A DNA stretch of 64,000 nt from Coccinella septempunctata (taxonomy: Eukaryota; Arthropoda; Insecta; Coleoptera; Coccinellidae): assembly GCF_907165205.1 (NCBI RefSeq), contig NC_058189.1, forward strand, positions 38,900,270 through 38,964,269, in the 5' to 3' direction. Position 1 is the stretch's first letter, and each line of letters begins with the position of its first letter. The notes beneath the pieces were generated by a model that saw only the letters and a program-made list of their open reading frames with translations, did no database searches and had not been told where the DNA came from. Made by a program: the position numbers and the translations under genes. Below are positions 23,601 to 35,600 of this stretch, piece after piece.

Positions 23601-26600
23601 CATTGGTGAAAATTTCATTTTTATGGACGATAATGCCAGACCCAATCGTGCGCGCATCGTTCAGGAGTACCTTGAAGAGGTTGAAGTCTCTCGAATGGAA
23701 TGGCCAGCAAGAAGTCCAGATCTCAATCCGATTGAGCAGGTTTGGGACAACCTCAATAGAAGGCTGAAAAGTTCAGAAAATCATCCAGCTACTCTCAATG
23801 ACTTAGGAATCCAACTCGGAGAAATCTGGGAAGGATTAGATCAGAACATTTTAAGATCACTCATTTTGAGTATGAACCGTCTGTAATTAACGCAAGGGGT
23901 GGAAATACTAAGTATTAAATCACTTATCAGCATTTCAGTATTTTGAAAATGGTTCATTTCTCTTCTTTCACATAAGATTCGGTGAAATCCTGAATTTTTC
24001 TTCCATTTAATGTGTCTTGTTTCGTTCAAAACCTTCCCGAGAGAACATAAAAAATAAGTTATAAAGTCAATGTAGAGTTAACTTTCATTAAAATTGAGAT
24101 TTTCAGAATGTGCGTTATTTTTTTTGCGCAGTGTATTATTGAGTTTGTCATCCTCGAATAAGAAAAAAATTCAGATTTCAAAACTATACAGTGTGTCAAT
24201 TTGAAAAGGTAACAATAGATGAAGCTTTGACTAGGACTCAAAATTATATGGTGATCTGCTATACGTCGAACAATAGGTACAATACAAGACTTGTTGCGAA
24301 TTCCTCCATGAGTGTGTTTGAATTATAAATCGAATGCGGGAAGTATAACACACTTGTAATAATGATATACTCTTGACTACTCGTTTCGGCCAGTGGCCAT
24401 CCTCAGGTCAGTGTCACTGAAAATGTAAATAATTTCGGTCTATTAATCTACAATTGATATTCATTCTCAAACCTCCTCATTAACATGTTCAGGTGGAGAT
24501 CTTACGTTAATGAAAAGGTTTGAGAATGAATATCAATTGTATATTAATAGACCGAAAAAATTTTCAACAAAAAGGCCGACAAAATTTAATTTTGTATCGC
24601 GGGGAGCTGTATACACTAGAGCTGGTCCTGTTCTTTCGTAATACTTTTAACGAAAAGAAAACTATGGTAACAAAAAAAATTCAGTTAATAATTCAGACTA
24701 ATTTTAAGTTCCCGGCATCTTAAATTTATTACACTTGTGTCTTCATTTTCGGCTGTTGAACATATCAAAATGGAATTTTAATTTTTTTTTATGGTTTTTG
24801 AACAGCCTGTACCTTTTGAACCGAGGTAAAGGAAAAAAGTGTTTCTTTTAACCTCAAAGTCAAAGACTCACCCTGTATGTAGTTGAAATATAAAAACATC
24901 GATGACGTTATCACTCCGCTATGATGTAATTACTTTGAAATTTCCATGTAAAATTGGATAAATGAAAATGAACCTTTTTCAATATTTTTTCGATATTGAA
25001 TGGTTATAAAGAAAATAAATATGTTCCGAGTTCCGAAGCTAACGTTAAGGAAGCAAACATATAACTTTTCCTCAATTACGATCTATCTTAATTTTCTATC
25101 ATGTATTATCATGTTCCCACAATTTAACCCCTCCAATCTGCCTTCAGGAAAAAAGCTTTTCTATAGATAATATATCTTTCAAACAGTTGGTTCATTTCGA
25201 GCTAAGTTGTTATAATATTTTTGCAATTATTAAAGCCGAATAGTTATTTATAAAAAAATTTATTTCTTCGGATCTGAATGCATGGATGATGGCGTGCTTT
25301 ATGTTTATGAAAATTGACGTATGTCATTTTATCCACGAGATTTTTACATCCTTATGCGGTTTCATTGAACACAAATTAATAGATACATTTTCAATCTAAT
25401 CTTCAGGTACAAGTTCAACTCAAGATCGATCAGAAGATGGAGGTGGAGAGGAAGATCTCTGGACCATGTGGGGTAGAATTGTGAACGATTGGGAAAACAA
25501 CTGGAGGAAGCATAATGGTCAAGTGAGGGAACTGGTCAGGAGGGGGATCCCAAAACATTTCAGAGCCATTGTGTGGCAGCTTTTGTGTTCTGCCACGGAA
25601 GCCCCCGAAAAGAAGTTATACGCCGAATATATAAAGGTGAGAACTATCCATCTCACTCAAAAATTAGTGGAAAATTGAAGGAAATTTCAATTAGTATTAG
25701 TGTTTAAATCGAGTCTTGATGAGAATCCATAATGTAGAAACTGAATTAAGTACATGATCTTCATTAGGATGAGTTACTTACCAACTACACGTGTTTCACG
25801 CTATCGCAGTAGCTAATAGTATAACTTCACCCTGGGAAGTATAACCTCCCAGATATCCCAGATGTCCCAGATCGAGACACTGGCAGCCAGGCCATGCTGA
25901 GGTCCCTGGAATCACTGCCAGGCATCTCTGCTTACATGGTGGTGCCGTAATACCATAAAGCAACTGGCCAGAGGCAATAAAGTGACTCTTCCATGGGTAT
26001 CAGGGCATTGTGGTGTTGAAGGAAAAAAAGCCGATGAACTTGCAAAAAGAGCATCAAGGTTAACATCTGCTGGAGCTGAGCCTTTCTGAGGGCTTAGAAA
26101 AGACCAATAAAAGGCAGCAATATAAGGAGTTGAACAACAGAATAACCCTCTGGATTCACTCAGTCAAAGAAATTCGCGATGATTTCATTGACCTATACTA
26201 GATAGCTGATGAAGCTGTCACGAGTTATGGTGATGGTGGGACTGCTGACCGGGCACTGTCGGTACAAATATTTGGTCGGTACATTTGTACCGTATGGGAA
26301 AGTCAACAGATGAGATTTGTAGGCTCTGTGGATCAGAAGCAGAAAGAGCTGGTAAACATATGGTCCCATGTGGTATGCAAGTGTCCAAAGCTGGCTTGCC
26401 TAAGATCCGTTCATATAGGGAAAACCGGTCCTGGATAATCACGAAGTAACGTCCAAGGCTCCTAATATAAGGATGTTGTCGGTTTTATCAACACCATTGA
26501 CGACCTCCTTGGGTTTCTATGAATGAGAGGGTAGAGAACGAAAGATTTATATGGTCGCAGTTCCCGGAAGGATAACCCGGTTCAAATAATAAATAATAAT

Positions 26601-29600
26601 ACCTTCTCACCCACCTGAAGATGGTATTGGGATAGCGAAGCACTTGTAATCGTTGAATAACTCATCCTAGTGGAACTCATGTAATTCTGTCTCTACTATT
26701 AGTGAATGTTCCCATTGCAATGTCACTAAGCATTAATTAAATTTCCGAGGAATATTTCAATTTTCTTCGTTCATTATTTTTAAAATTTTTTTCAGACTAA
26801 ATCTCCATGTGAAAAAGTTATAAGGAGAGATATAGCACGTACATATCCGGAACACGATTTCTTCAAGGAAAAAGATGGCCTAGGGCAAGAGTCTCTTTTC
26901 AATGTTATAAAAGCATATTCCTTACATGATCGCGAGGTTGGATATTGTCAAGGGTCAGGTTTCATTGTTGGACTCCTACTTATGCAGGTGAGTACCCAAT
27001 AATGATAAGAAATATGTGCGAAACAATTCAGTATTTTCTAATTTGTACTTTACGATCATTCCATTACCTTACCCATGAAGATTGACCTAGTCTGTGAATG
27101 AAAACCATATAGGCAAAAAGAAAATAAAACTCTCCCTGAAATTTTCAATATTGATATTTATGGAAATGTAGACTCCGAGAAATGAAAGATGAACACTCTG
27201 AATTTTCACAAAGGTTTGTTATGAAAATAGATTCCACGTAAATTCTGCTTTTTTCAAATGTCAGATTTTCGAATTTTCAGAAAATTGTGAAACGTGGAAT
27301 TACGAAAAAATATTTGAAAATGGAGCTCTGCTGAAACATCGGAAAATTTCAGGGTTTTTCATTAGAAAATTGTTATTTTTTGGGCTTATACTTCGACTGA
27401 GATGTAACAAAAGTAAGGGAACATACAAATATCCATTATAGAACCTTACACTAACCCTAACCTAACTCAAAATAAGGGTAATAATTGAACCTAACATGGA
27501 TGAGCCGTCCCATATTCGAGCTTTGGAAGAATGTGTTGCCGGGAGAGATAGAGCTAGTAGTGGCAAAAAGCCCGCAAATTCCATTTAAAAAGCATTGAAT
27601 GAGTATGGAACTTATGTTATTTGTGCGTTTTTCATGACAATTCTAGGAGCAAACATGAAAATATTGGGCGCATGCATTTCCTGAATGATTACTTGTTTTA
27701 TAGCTGAAAAAATTCATGAATATGAAAATTCAAGGAACGTCGCGGGAAGAAAAATATAAATCCTATTGCGATCGCAGTAATGGTTTATTTAATGAATTTA
27801 AATGAATACAGAGTGTTTCAAAATTCAATACAATAAGTTTAGGAGTTTATTCCCTTGGGAAGTTTATATAAACAGAGGACCTCAAACGCGAGCTGTGCGG
27901 TTTTAAAAGTTTTCTTTTGTGTTTTATCAGGGAAGTTGAATACTGACGGCACTGATCCTACTTTTAAATTTTTATTGCCATGAACATAAAATAGTCCTCC
28001 TCAATGGGAATGAAATTTTTTTTTTTACCGGCAGTTTGTACAGTTTATGTCTGCACAAAATTTAACCATTATGTATTAGTGTTATTTAAACACTTTTATT
28101 TCAAAACACTGGGGAAAATCGCACAAAAAGCACAACAACAGCAAACTAAACACTCGTAAACAATGCTTTTATCGAGCTTTTTGCCACTACTAGTTCTATC
28201 TTCCTCTAGGCAGCACGTTTCTCTTTCCTTTACCGCTTCCATTGTAAGTTATAATTTCCATGAATTTAACCAATTTCACCAATTATTTCATCGAAATTTC
28301 CAAAGTTTTGAATGTATCTTATGATAACCTATAAATAATGTAACTAACAAAATTACCCTTTTATAGAGGGTGAGTCTTTGATATATTTATCAGAATATTC
28401 CCGAGATCGAAAGAAACTGCAATTTTTCCGATTGGGCTCGGTTGGCGACGAAAGTTAAAAGAAAATGTCATATATTTATTTGAAAATGAGAGGTTATGTT
28501 TGAATCTCTTGTACGAAATCAAATAAACAACTATAATAAATGATATTTAGATGACTAGCAAAGCAAATATGGGTGGTTTAAAGCTGTTGTTATTGTCGAA
28601 AAGGAAATGGGAATCAAGAGAAGAATATTCAATATTTATCACCAACGAAATTGCGGTAACTCACTTATTGTATCATAAATTCTACTTCGTTCACCAAATG
28701 GAATGGAGAACGTGAGTGTTATGCTTGTTTTCCTCTTAAAGTAGCATATTTCCAAGGTTAAAATGGTATATTTAAATGATTGGTGTCAGGTTTCTAGGGG
28801 CGACATAGCTCATTTGTTTCGTTCCAGAATCGCATCTTCAATCTGCACATCAATACCGTTCCTTTATTACTATCACGATCAGAGCGAAGTAACCTGGAAA
28901 TCTGCTCTCCCCAGTCTCTCCACTTTCCTCCGAAACGTCACTATTAAGAAAATTTATATTTTCATATCTTTCTATCCAGGCTGAATAAAAAAAAAAGTGT
29001 ATTTAAACATTTTATTTGTGAATCTGTACATTTTCTACATATTTTTTTTTTATATTTCAGATGCCGGAAGAAGAAGCTTTCGCTGTGCTAGTAAAACTAA
29101 TGCAGGACTACAAAATGCGCGATATGTTCAAGCCCAGCATGGCTGAACTCGGTGTTTGCATGTTCCAACTAGAAAATTTGGTTGGCGAACAACTGCCCGA
29201 CTTGAATCAACATTTTCAGTCCCAGAATTTCCATACATCGATGTACGCTTCGGGTTGGTTCCTAACCTTATTCACAACAACCCTGACACTGCCGTTAGCC
29301 TGTAGAATAATGGACGTGTTCTTGTCGGAAGGGATGGAAATTATTTTCAAAATGGCCTTGGCCATGTTAACCTTAGGAAAAGACGATTTGATGTCTTTGG
29401 ATATGGAGGGAATGCTTAAGGTGGGTTCCTAACTTAGTTCTTGGGGTACGCCCTTCTGGGCATTGGTCTCAGGTTATTTTAGCTTTGATGCAACAAAAAG
29501 GCGCCCTTACCAATCGGACGGACGGAAGAATATCGTCGCGAATCTACAATTACCTTTGAGTTCGGCTTGTTAGGTAAACTATCATGACTTGACAACTAAG

Positions 29601-32600
29601 AAGGGAAAAAGACATACCTTAGTTTGCCAATGTAAGAGGCACTTTTAGAATGAATAACAGTTTATAAAAGGTGATTACCTGCGATGACGTTCATAGAAAA
29701 ACAAATCACAATTTTGTACTTGAAAGAACGGTTTATGAGTTTTTGAGATTCTCGTGAAATAAACGGAGTTCGCACTTTTTGAATTTTTCTGTTGGAGAGG
29801 TCAAAAGATTGAAAAAATTCAATCTTAACCTTTTTCAATTTTGCTATTATGTGGTATTATAACTAACACTGTTTGCTGTTTAATCCGGAAATGTACAATT
29901 GAATCCAATTAATCAAAACTCAAGATTTTCAAATGAATCCTATATTTTTTATTATTTCATTCGATTTTATGTAAAATATGGAGTGGTTAACTTAAACAAA
30001 CCCTATAAATGAGAGAAAACAGCAATTTCGGACTGCTTGATTAGTCTGCGACTTCCGTAAACCACATAAATAAACTGAAATTCGATAAATAATTATGACA
30101 TTCTTTTCTTAATAAATTTCATTTTATAATTTGTTTGTTGTGATTATTGAGGATCCATAAACAATTCATGAAATATCAAAATTTATTTATCGGATCATCG
30201 AAATTTTGTTTCAATCTGTGGTTTTCCTAAGTGAGATGCATAGACATATAGACATGGACTGTGCCTTCCCTTTCTATCTATGCATGAAATACGGTCAAAA
30301 AAAGTGACAGAGAGAAACGCACGTCGGGAATGCAGTTGTCTCTTTCTAGAATTTTGATTGGTCTACACTCACCTCTATGTGAACAAAAAAGAGACAGGTA
30401 AATTCCCGACGATCATTTCTCTCCTTCTATAAAAAAAGCCAATTTCATGCTGACATTGCTCAGTCCATGTCTCTATGTCTATGGTGAGAGGCTACAAGCA
30501 GCTCGAAATGGCTGTTTCCCTCATTACAATTTTTATCTTGATAACTCTAAAAGTTTTCATTTCATGTATAGGGTTCACTAAGGAACCCCACTCTTTTTTG
30601 CGTAGAATTGACTGAAATAGAAGAAAAGGAGGTTGTGATTTCAAAATATAGGTATATAGTTATGATAAATTCTATTTCATTTGTCCAACTTGATGATCTC
30701 CTCATAACCGACTTGTACATTTTCAGTCCAAACAGCAAGAAAAATTGAAAATTGTAAAGATTTTCCTGCGAAACCCCCCTAGCAGAAATATTTGAAAAAT
30801 ACCTCATAAGTCGTTGAGTTTTTACCCAAGTTATAACATTCTGTTTGAATTCTCATCAAGTGAACTGAAGATGTTATTAGGTTTCCATAAAACTAAATAG
30901 GCCATCGCGGTTAGGCACCTTGTATATTCTTCCTGGAGGGATTGAAATTTTTTTTTAACTCAGAAAAAATAGTATTCTATTCAACAGCATAGTATGATGG
31001 CTATTATTCACACGAATGACGTTTACCAAACGAGACGACGTCGACTCATTCACCAGTTTTGGGAGATTATTATATATATGTATATTCAAAAATATGCTAT
31101 TTCAAATAATATCTGTTTCGGGCTCTAGTTACCCCCACCTGAGTTTTCTATTAGTATGACTTTATATGTCTCTATGTCTGTGGTGGTGACCATGAAGTTT
31201 GATAGATCATCAATGGATAATGACTGATAAATCACTAGTTCAAATTTAGAGTTTCCAAGGAATGAGTGGAGTAGTCTTCGGCTAGATTTCACGCCTATAA
31301 TTGCCAAATAAAGACTCTATGAGTTATGTTTGTTTTTTAACGCGCAAATCAAATCAATAATAGATGTTGGAACCAGAGATCCTCCATATAATTCATATAC
31401 AGATTTAGAATGTAATTCTACAACTAGTGTCTCTACATTCAGTGAGGAAACATTGTCACAACTTCAGAATACTTTATATTATTCTAATAATTTCTATTCA
31501 TCATATATATCCAAAGATACAAGAGATAATGAAGTGTTCTTGAATATAAAAGAATGTGTTTCTGAAAAACAACAACTCGACATAGATATATTAGCCAGTG
31601 TAGTTTCTAGTCAGAAACCTTTGAAGGTGAATGTTCATCAAACAGATAAGAAGGTAGACCTATCGAATAGTTCCAGAAAAAAACGATCTCCATCTATCAA
31701 ATCCACAGAAAGCAAGTCGAATGCACCTATCAAAAAGTCACCTCCTGTTTCACCATTGGACACTAATTCCCACTCTATAATTTCCCCACCAAAAACGTCG
31801 CAAATCAAAAATAAAAGTAAGAGTTCTGAGTCTAACATCAAATCATCAAAGTCTGAAAAGAAGAGCAATTCACCCACCACCCCAATTGCAGGTAGAAAAG
31901 CAAAGGTCTCTAAAAATAAAAAGACTGAGTCTAAGTTACCGGAAACTGAAACTAAAGAGGAGATTAAAAATAGTAAAAAAGGTGGAAGAAGAACAAAGGA
32001 AGAAGGCGAAGATAAGAAAAATCTAATCAATCAATCAATTTTAACTTATGTCACCTGAGGATGCTATTGTGATAGCGAAACACGTATCACGGTTTAAAAA
32101 CTAATTTTTGTGAAAATAGTATAATATAAACTGTTTTGAGTTAAATTATAATTGGCGTTATGTGATCTATACAGTACAGCAATAGTGCGAGCAATGTAAT
32201 TCGCTATTATTACACCCACAAAGCTTAGACATTATTGTACAGGGTGGGTAGAATGATTGTTACCTGAACCACAACTTTTTAACCCATTGAGAAAATTACG
32301 GTTTTGTGTTTCCGAGAATCACATAATACCATCAACTGCATTCCACCGCACTTCTTTTGTTTTCGGGTTATGACTTTCAGGCTATTACAGCTTTGGTCAT
32401 TTTCTCCTTTTCCATTCAATCAGGTTTTTAAAACGCCAACATTTACTCGATTTATGCATTTTTAACATATCGATTTTTGACTTCGTTTTTAATAAAACGT
32501 CTTTTTTTTCCAAATTTCAGTTCTTCCAAAAAGAATTGCCTCAGAGAGCAGAGGCTGATCCAGACAATTTGATGACTTTAGCTTACAGCATGAAATACAA

Positions 32601-35600
32601 CGCAAAAAAGATGAAGAAATTGGAGAAGGAATACATTGTAATCAAAACAAAAGAACAAGAAGAAATGACAGAACTGAAGGTGAAGGTTCCCAAACATGAA
32701 CATAACCAGTGTAAAATAATCAATACTCCTCTTGTAGAAACTTCGAACGGAGAATAAACAATTGAGACATCGATGCGAGATGTTGGAGGAAGAAAGCAAG
32801 GCTTTGGCAGATCGGCTGGTTAGAGGACAAGTGAGTCGAGCCGAAGAAGAAGAAACAACCTTCTGTGTTCAAAGAGAATTGGATGCTCTGAGGCACACGC
32901 ATTTAGAAACCACCCACCAGTTGTGTTTGGCTAATGAGAAAATTCGATCTTTGTCACTCATGATGGAAGAAACGGTAAGCACACAAGAAAATGTACGAAG
33001 AGGTAGAAGGGCAATGGAATTATTTTAAATCCCGACTTATAAAGGGGATTTGAAATAATTCTGCGACCCCACCACGCTTTCGTAGCAATATTATGAATTT
33101 TTGTTCCAACTATGCCACAGTTGATGACAATTTCATTTGTATGTATGCTCTTGTTGTTAATAGTTATTATGTACCAAGGATGAAATACTGTCCATTTGAG
33201 TCGAGGCTGCAAATTGATAGCCGAGGCGCAAGGGAGGCTAGCAAGCAGACGAGACAGTAGTCAGTTTTTTGCCGAGTAAATACTCATTTGTCTGCTAGCC
33301 TCTGCTACGTCGCCGTAGTTGTCAATGCCCTCAGCTGTTAATGCATATTCATATCGTTATCTTGTCGGCAACTAATGCCGACGTTTCGCGGATATATTTC
33401 CACTTCTTCGGGGCTACAAAAGATACAATTTTTCAAAGATCTTATCTTATATAAATCCATTCATATAAAATCTACCAACATAGAATGCAATAAAGGCTGA
33501 AATAACATTTAAAACTTTCAATAGTAAGAAACAAAATTTAAAAAATCCAAAAAAAAATATTTTTTTTTATAATTCAAAAAAGAGTAAAACACGAACTATA
33601 CTAACATAATCAAAAATACACAAATTTATCAGCTTTTTCGGAGAATAAATTAGATTGGACGAAAAAAAAGCAACTTGAAACACTCACCAAAGTTGAAATT
33701 ATGTTTTCCACCCGATGGATTTTAAAAACAGTGTAATGAACAATATAGACCAGAGACTCATGGAAACTCGAAAAAGTTCGTCAGAAAATTCTATACAAAT
33801 ATTGTATCGATAAATGCAATCCATCACCTTTAATGAATGTGTCAAAATTGATGCGACCCCCCATATCGTGTTTATGACAGGTGGAATCAACCGTATGATA
33901 TCAATTGGTTATCAACAGAATTAACATATTTTATTTATCTTTTTTATCTTATTTTGAAATTACCTAGTTGAATATTTATTTTTGAAATAGAATTATGAAT
34001 TATGATCTCAGGAAATAAAATACCAGACACTTGTTTATAATGAACACCGAACACCAATATTCAAACTAAGTTCTTATTTCACTCGGAAAATTGGAGTTAT
34101 TATCACAGGCACTTATGTTTTCACTGAATCGTGGATTTTCATTTTCTATCTTCAGTAAGTGAAACAATGGATAGATAGTTTCATTGAAAACTGCCGTAAA
34201 TCGCCGCTCTCGTAGCGTGGCGTATCATAGTGACAACAGCACGACACAGACGAAAAATGCAGATCATAGGTTATTTGTGTTCTGTGATAGATATCTTGAT
34301 CTGTTCTCCAGTTTTAGGACGTTTCTGAAAAAAGATTGTTTCAAATATTTCGCTATATCTTGGTTTATTTTCGAGATATTTGAGAATTTTCAAAATATTT
34401 TTGTCAGCATGTTTCATGTGATACTCTTAACGGATCATAGCAATTAAGTACCATTTCAGAGATATACAGGAGAGTCGATATTTTTTTTGCATCAGATTTG
34501 TCGAAAAGCATCCTGTTTTTCAAAAATGTTACCCGTTTCGAAGATACAGTTTTTCAACTTCATTCTTGTCATGTGGCACCTTATATATAAACATATTTTT
34601 CATTTATTCAGAGATTTAATTCATTTTATGATTTTTCTTCAATTGACATAATTTCATATAGGATGAAGAAATCATATGAAAGTTTCTTAATATTGTAACG
34701 TTTTCTTCGCTTGATTAAAACGTCCAACTTATTAAAATTATTTATTTACACTTAATACACTTATAACTCACAAACTAACTATTACACTACTATTTATTTC
34801 CACTCTTGTTTATTTCTACTAGTCGCTTGCACTGTAACTGTACTTGTACTTGCCTACCTGCTCCTCGTCTGGGCTTATATAGGCGCCGGAAACATTCAGG
34901 TACCTTCGCGGTTGTTCTAGAACCTCGCGACCGCTCTGGTTCTCGAAAGGTCCGACCGCAAGGGCCGGACTGGTTACAATATCATGAAAAATACACATAC
35001 ATTGAATAGAAACATAGTACGAACTCGAAAGAGGACTAAAGTAAAAAGTAAGACGCATATATAAGATTTATTCAGGGTGAGTCATGAATACTTTTAAGTA
35101 TATATTTGACTTTTAAGGTCCAAAGGAACACTTTTATGCTTTACCATTTTTCCGAATCGGCACAGTTTAAAAGATATAAACATTTTAAGTTTTCATATTG
35201 AGCTATGCCACCCCTGGAGAAACAAAAATTCCCTTCAGCTAAATCTATCACACAGATTTGCATTCAGCCAAAGTACCCAATTTTTAGAATATCACAGATA
35301 CTCTTCTTGACCATCAAATTATTAGAAATCGACGCATTATACAGAAGTGGGTTGTATCTTTTGTTGGAAAAAGATTTTCATCAAATAAATGAAAAACTAT
35401 ATTCCGAAATTAATTTAATTCGATAAAACCGTTTCTGAGATAGAACTTGAAACATTTTTTATGGTTTTTCAATAGCCTATATCTTTTAAACCTAGTCGAT
35501 TCGGAAAATCTAATGTTAACATATTTGTACTAGTCAAAGACTCACCCTGTATATAAGGTGTCCCATGTCAAGAATGAAGTAGAAAAACTAAATATCTTTG

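Larger units (their letters stand above)
24134..25406 (+). other. Evi5 intron with repeats, no gene
   Basis: Holds a hammerhead-like motif, a 42-bp inverted repeat and, at 24788-24878, the 3' end of the TACAGGGTGAGTC family (ACAGCCTGTACCTTTTGAA to TCAAAGACTCACCCTGTA). Nothing else was recognised up to the 25407 exon. Confidence 0.45.
25757..26690 (+). mobile_element. Composite relic: LINE 3' fragment between inverted Penelope-like ends
   Basis: The left arm (about 25766-25825: AGGATGAGTTACTTACCAAC, then CACGTGTTTCACGCTATCGC) recurs inverted at about 26630-26672 (GATAGCGAAGCACTTGTAAT... AACTCATCCTA). A degraded LINE end lies between the arms. The arms carry hammerhead-like sequence. Confidence 0.55.

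Noticed and set aside
27450..27475. CTAACCCTAACCTAAC resembling insect telomere repeats (TTAGG)n
   Set aside because: Only two or three imperfect units; too short to be a telomeric or interstitial telomere array.
31638..32030. 130-codon minus-strand ORF rich in Leu/Phe/Ser
   Set aside because: Complement of the Lys/Ser-rich frame at 31312-32058; hydrophobic composition is the usual antisense effect.
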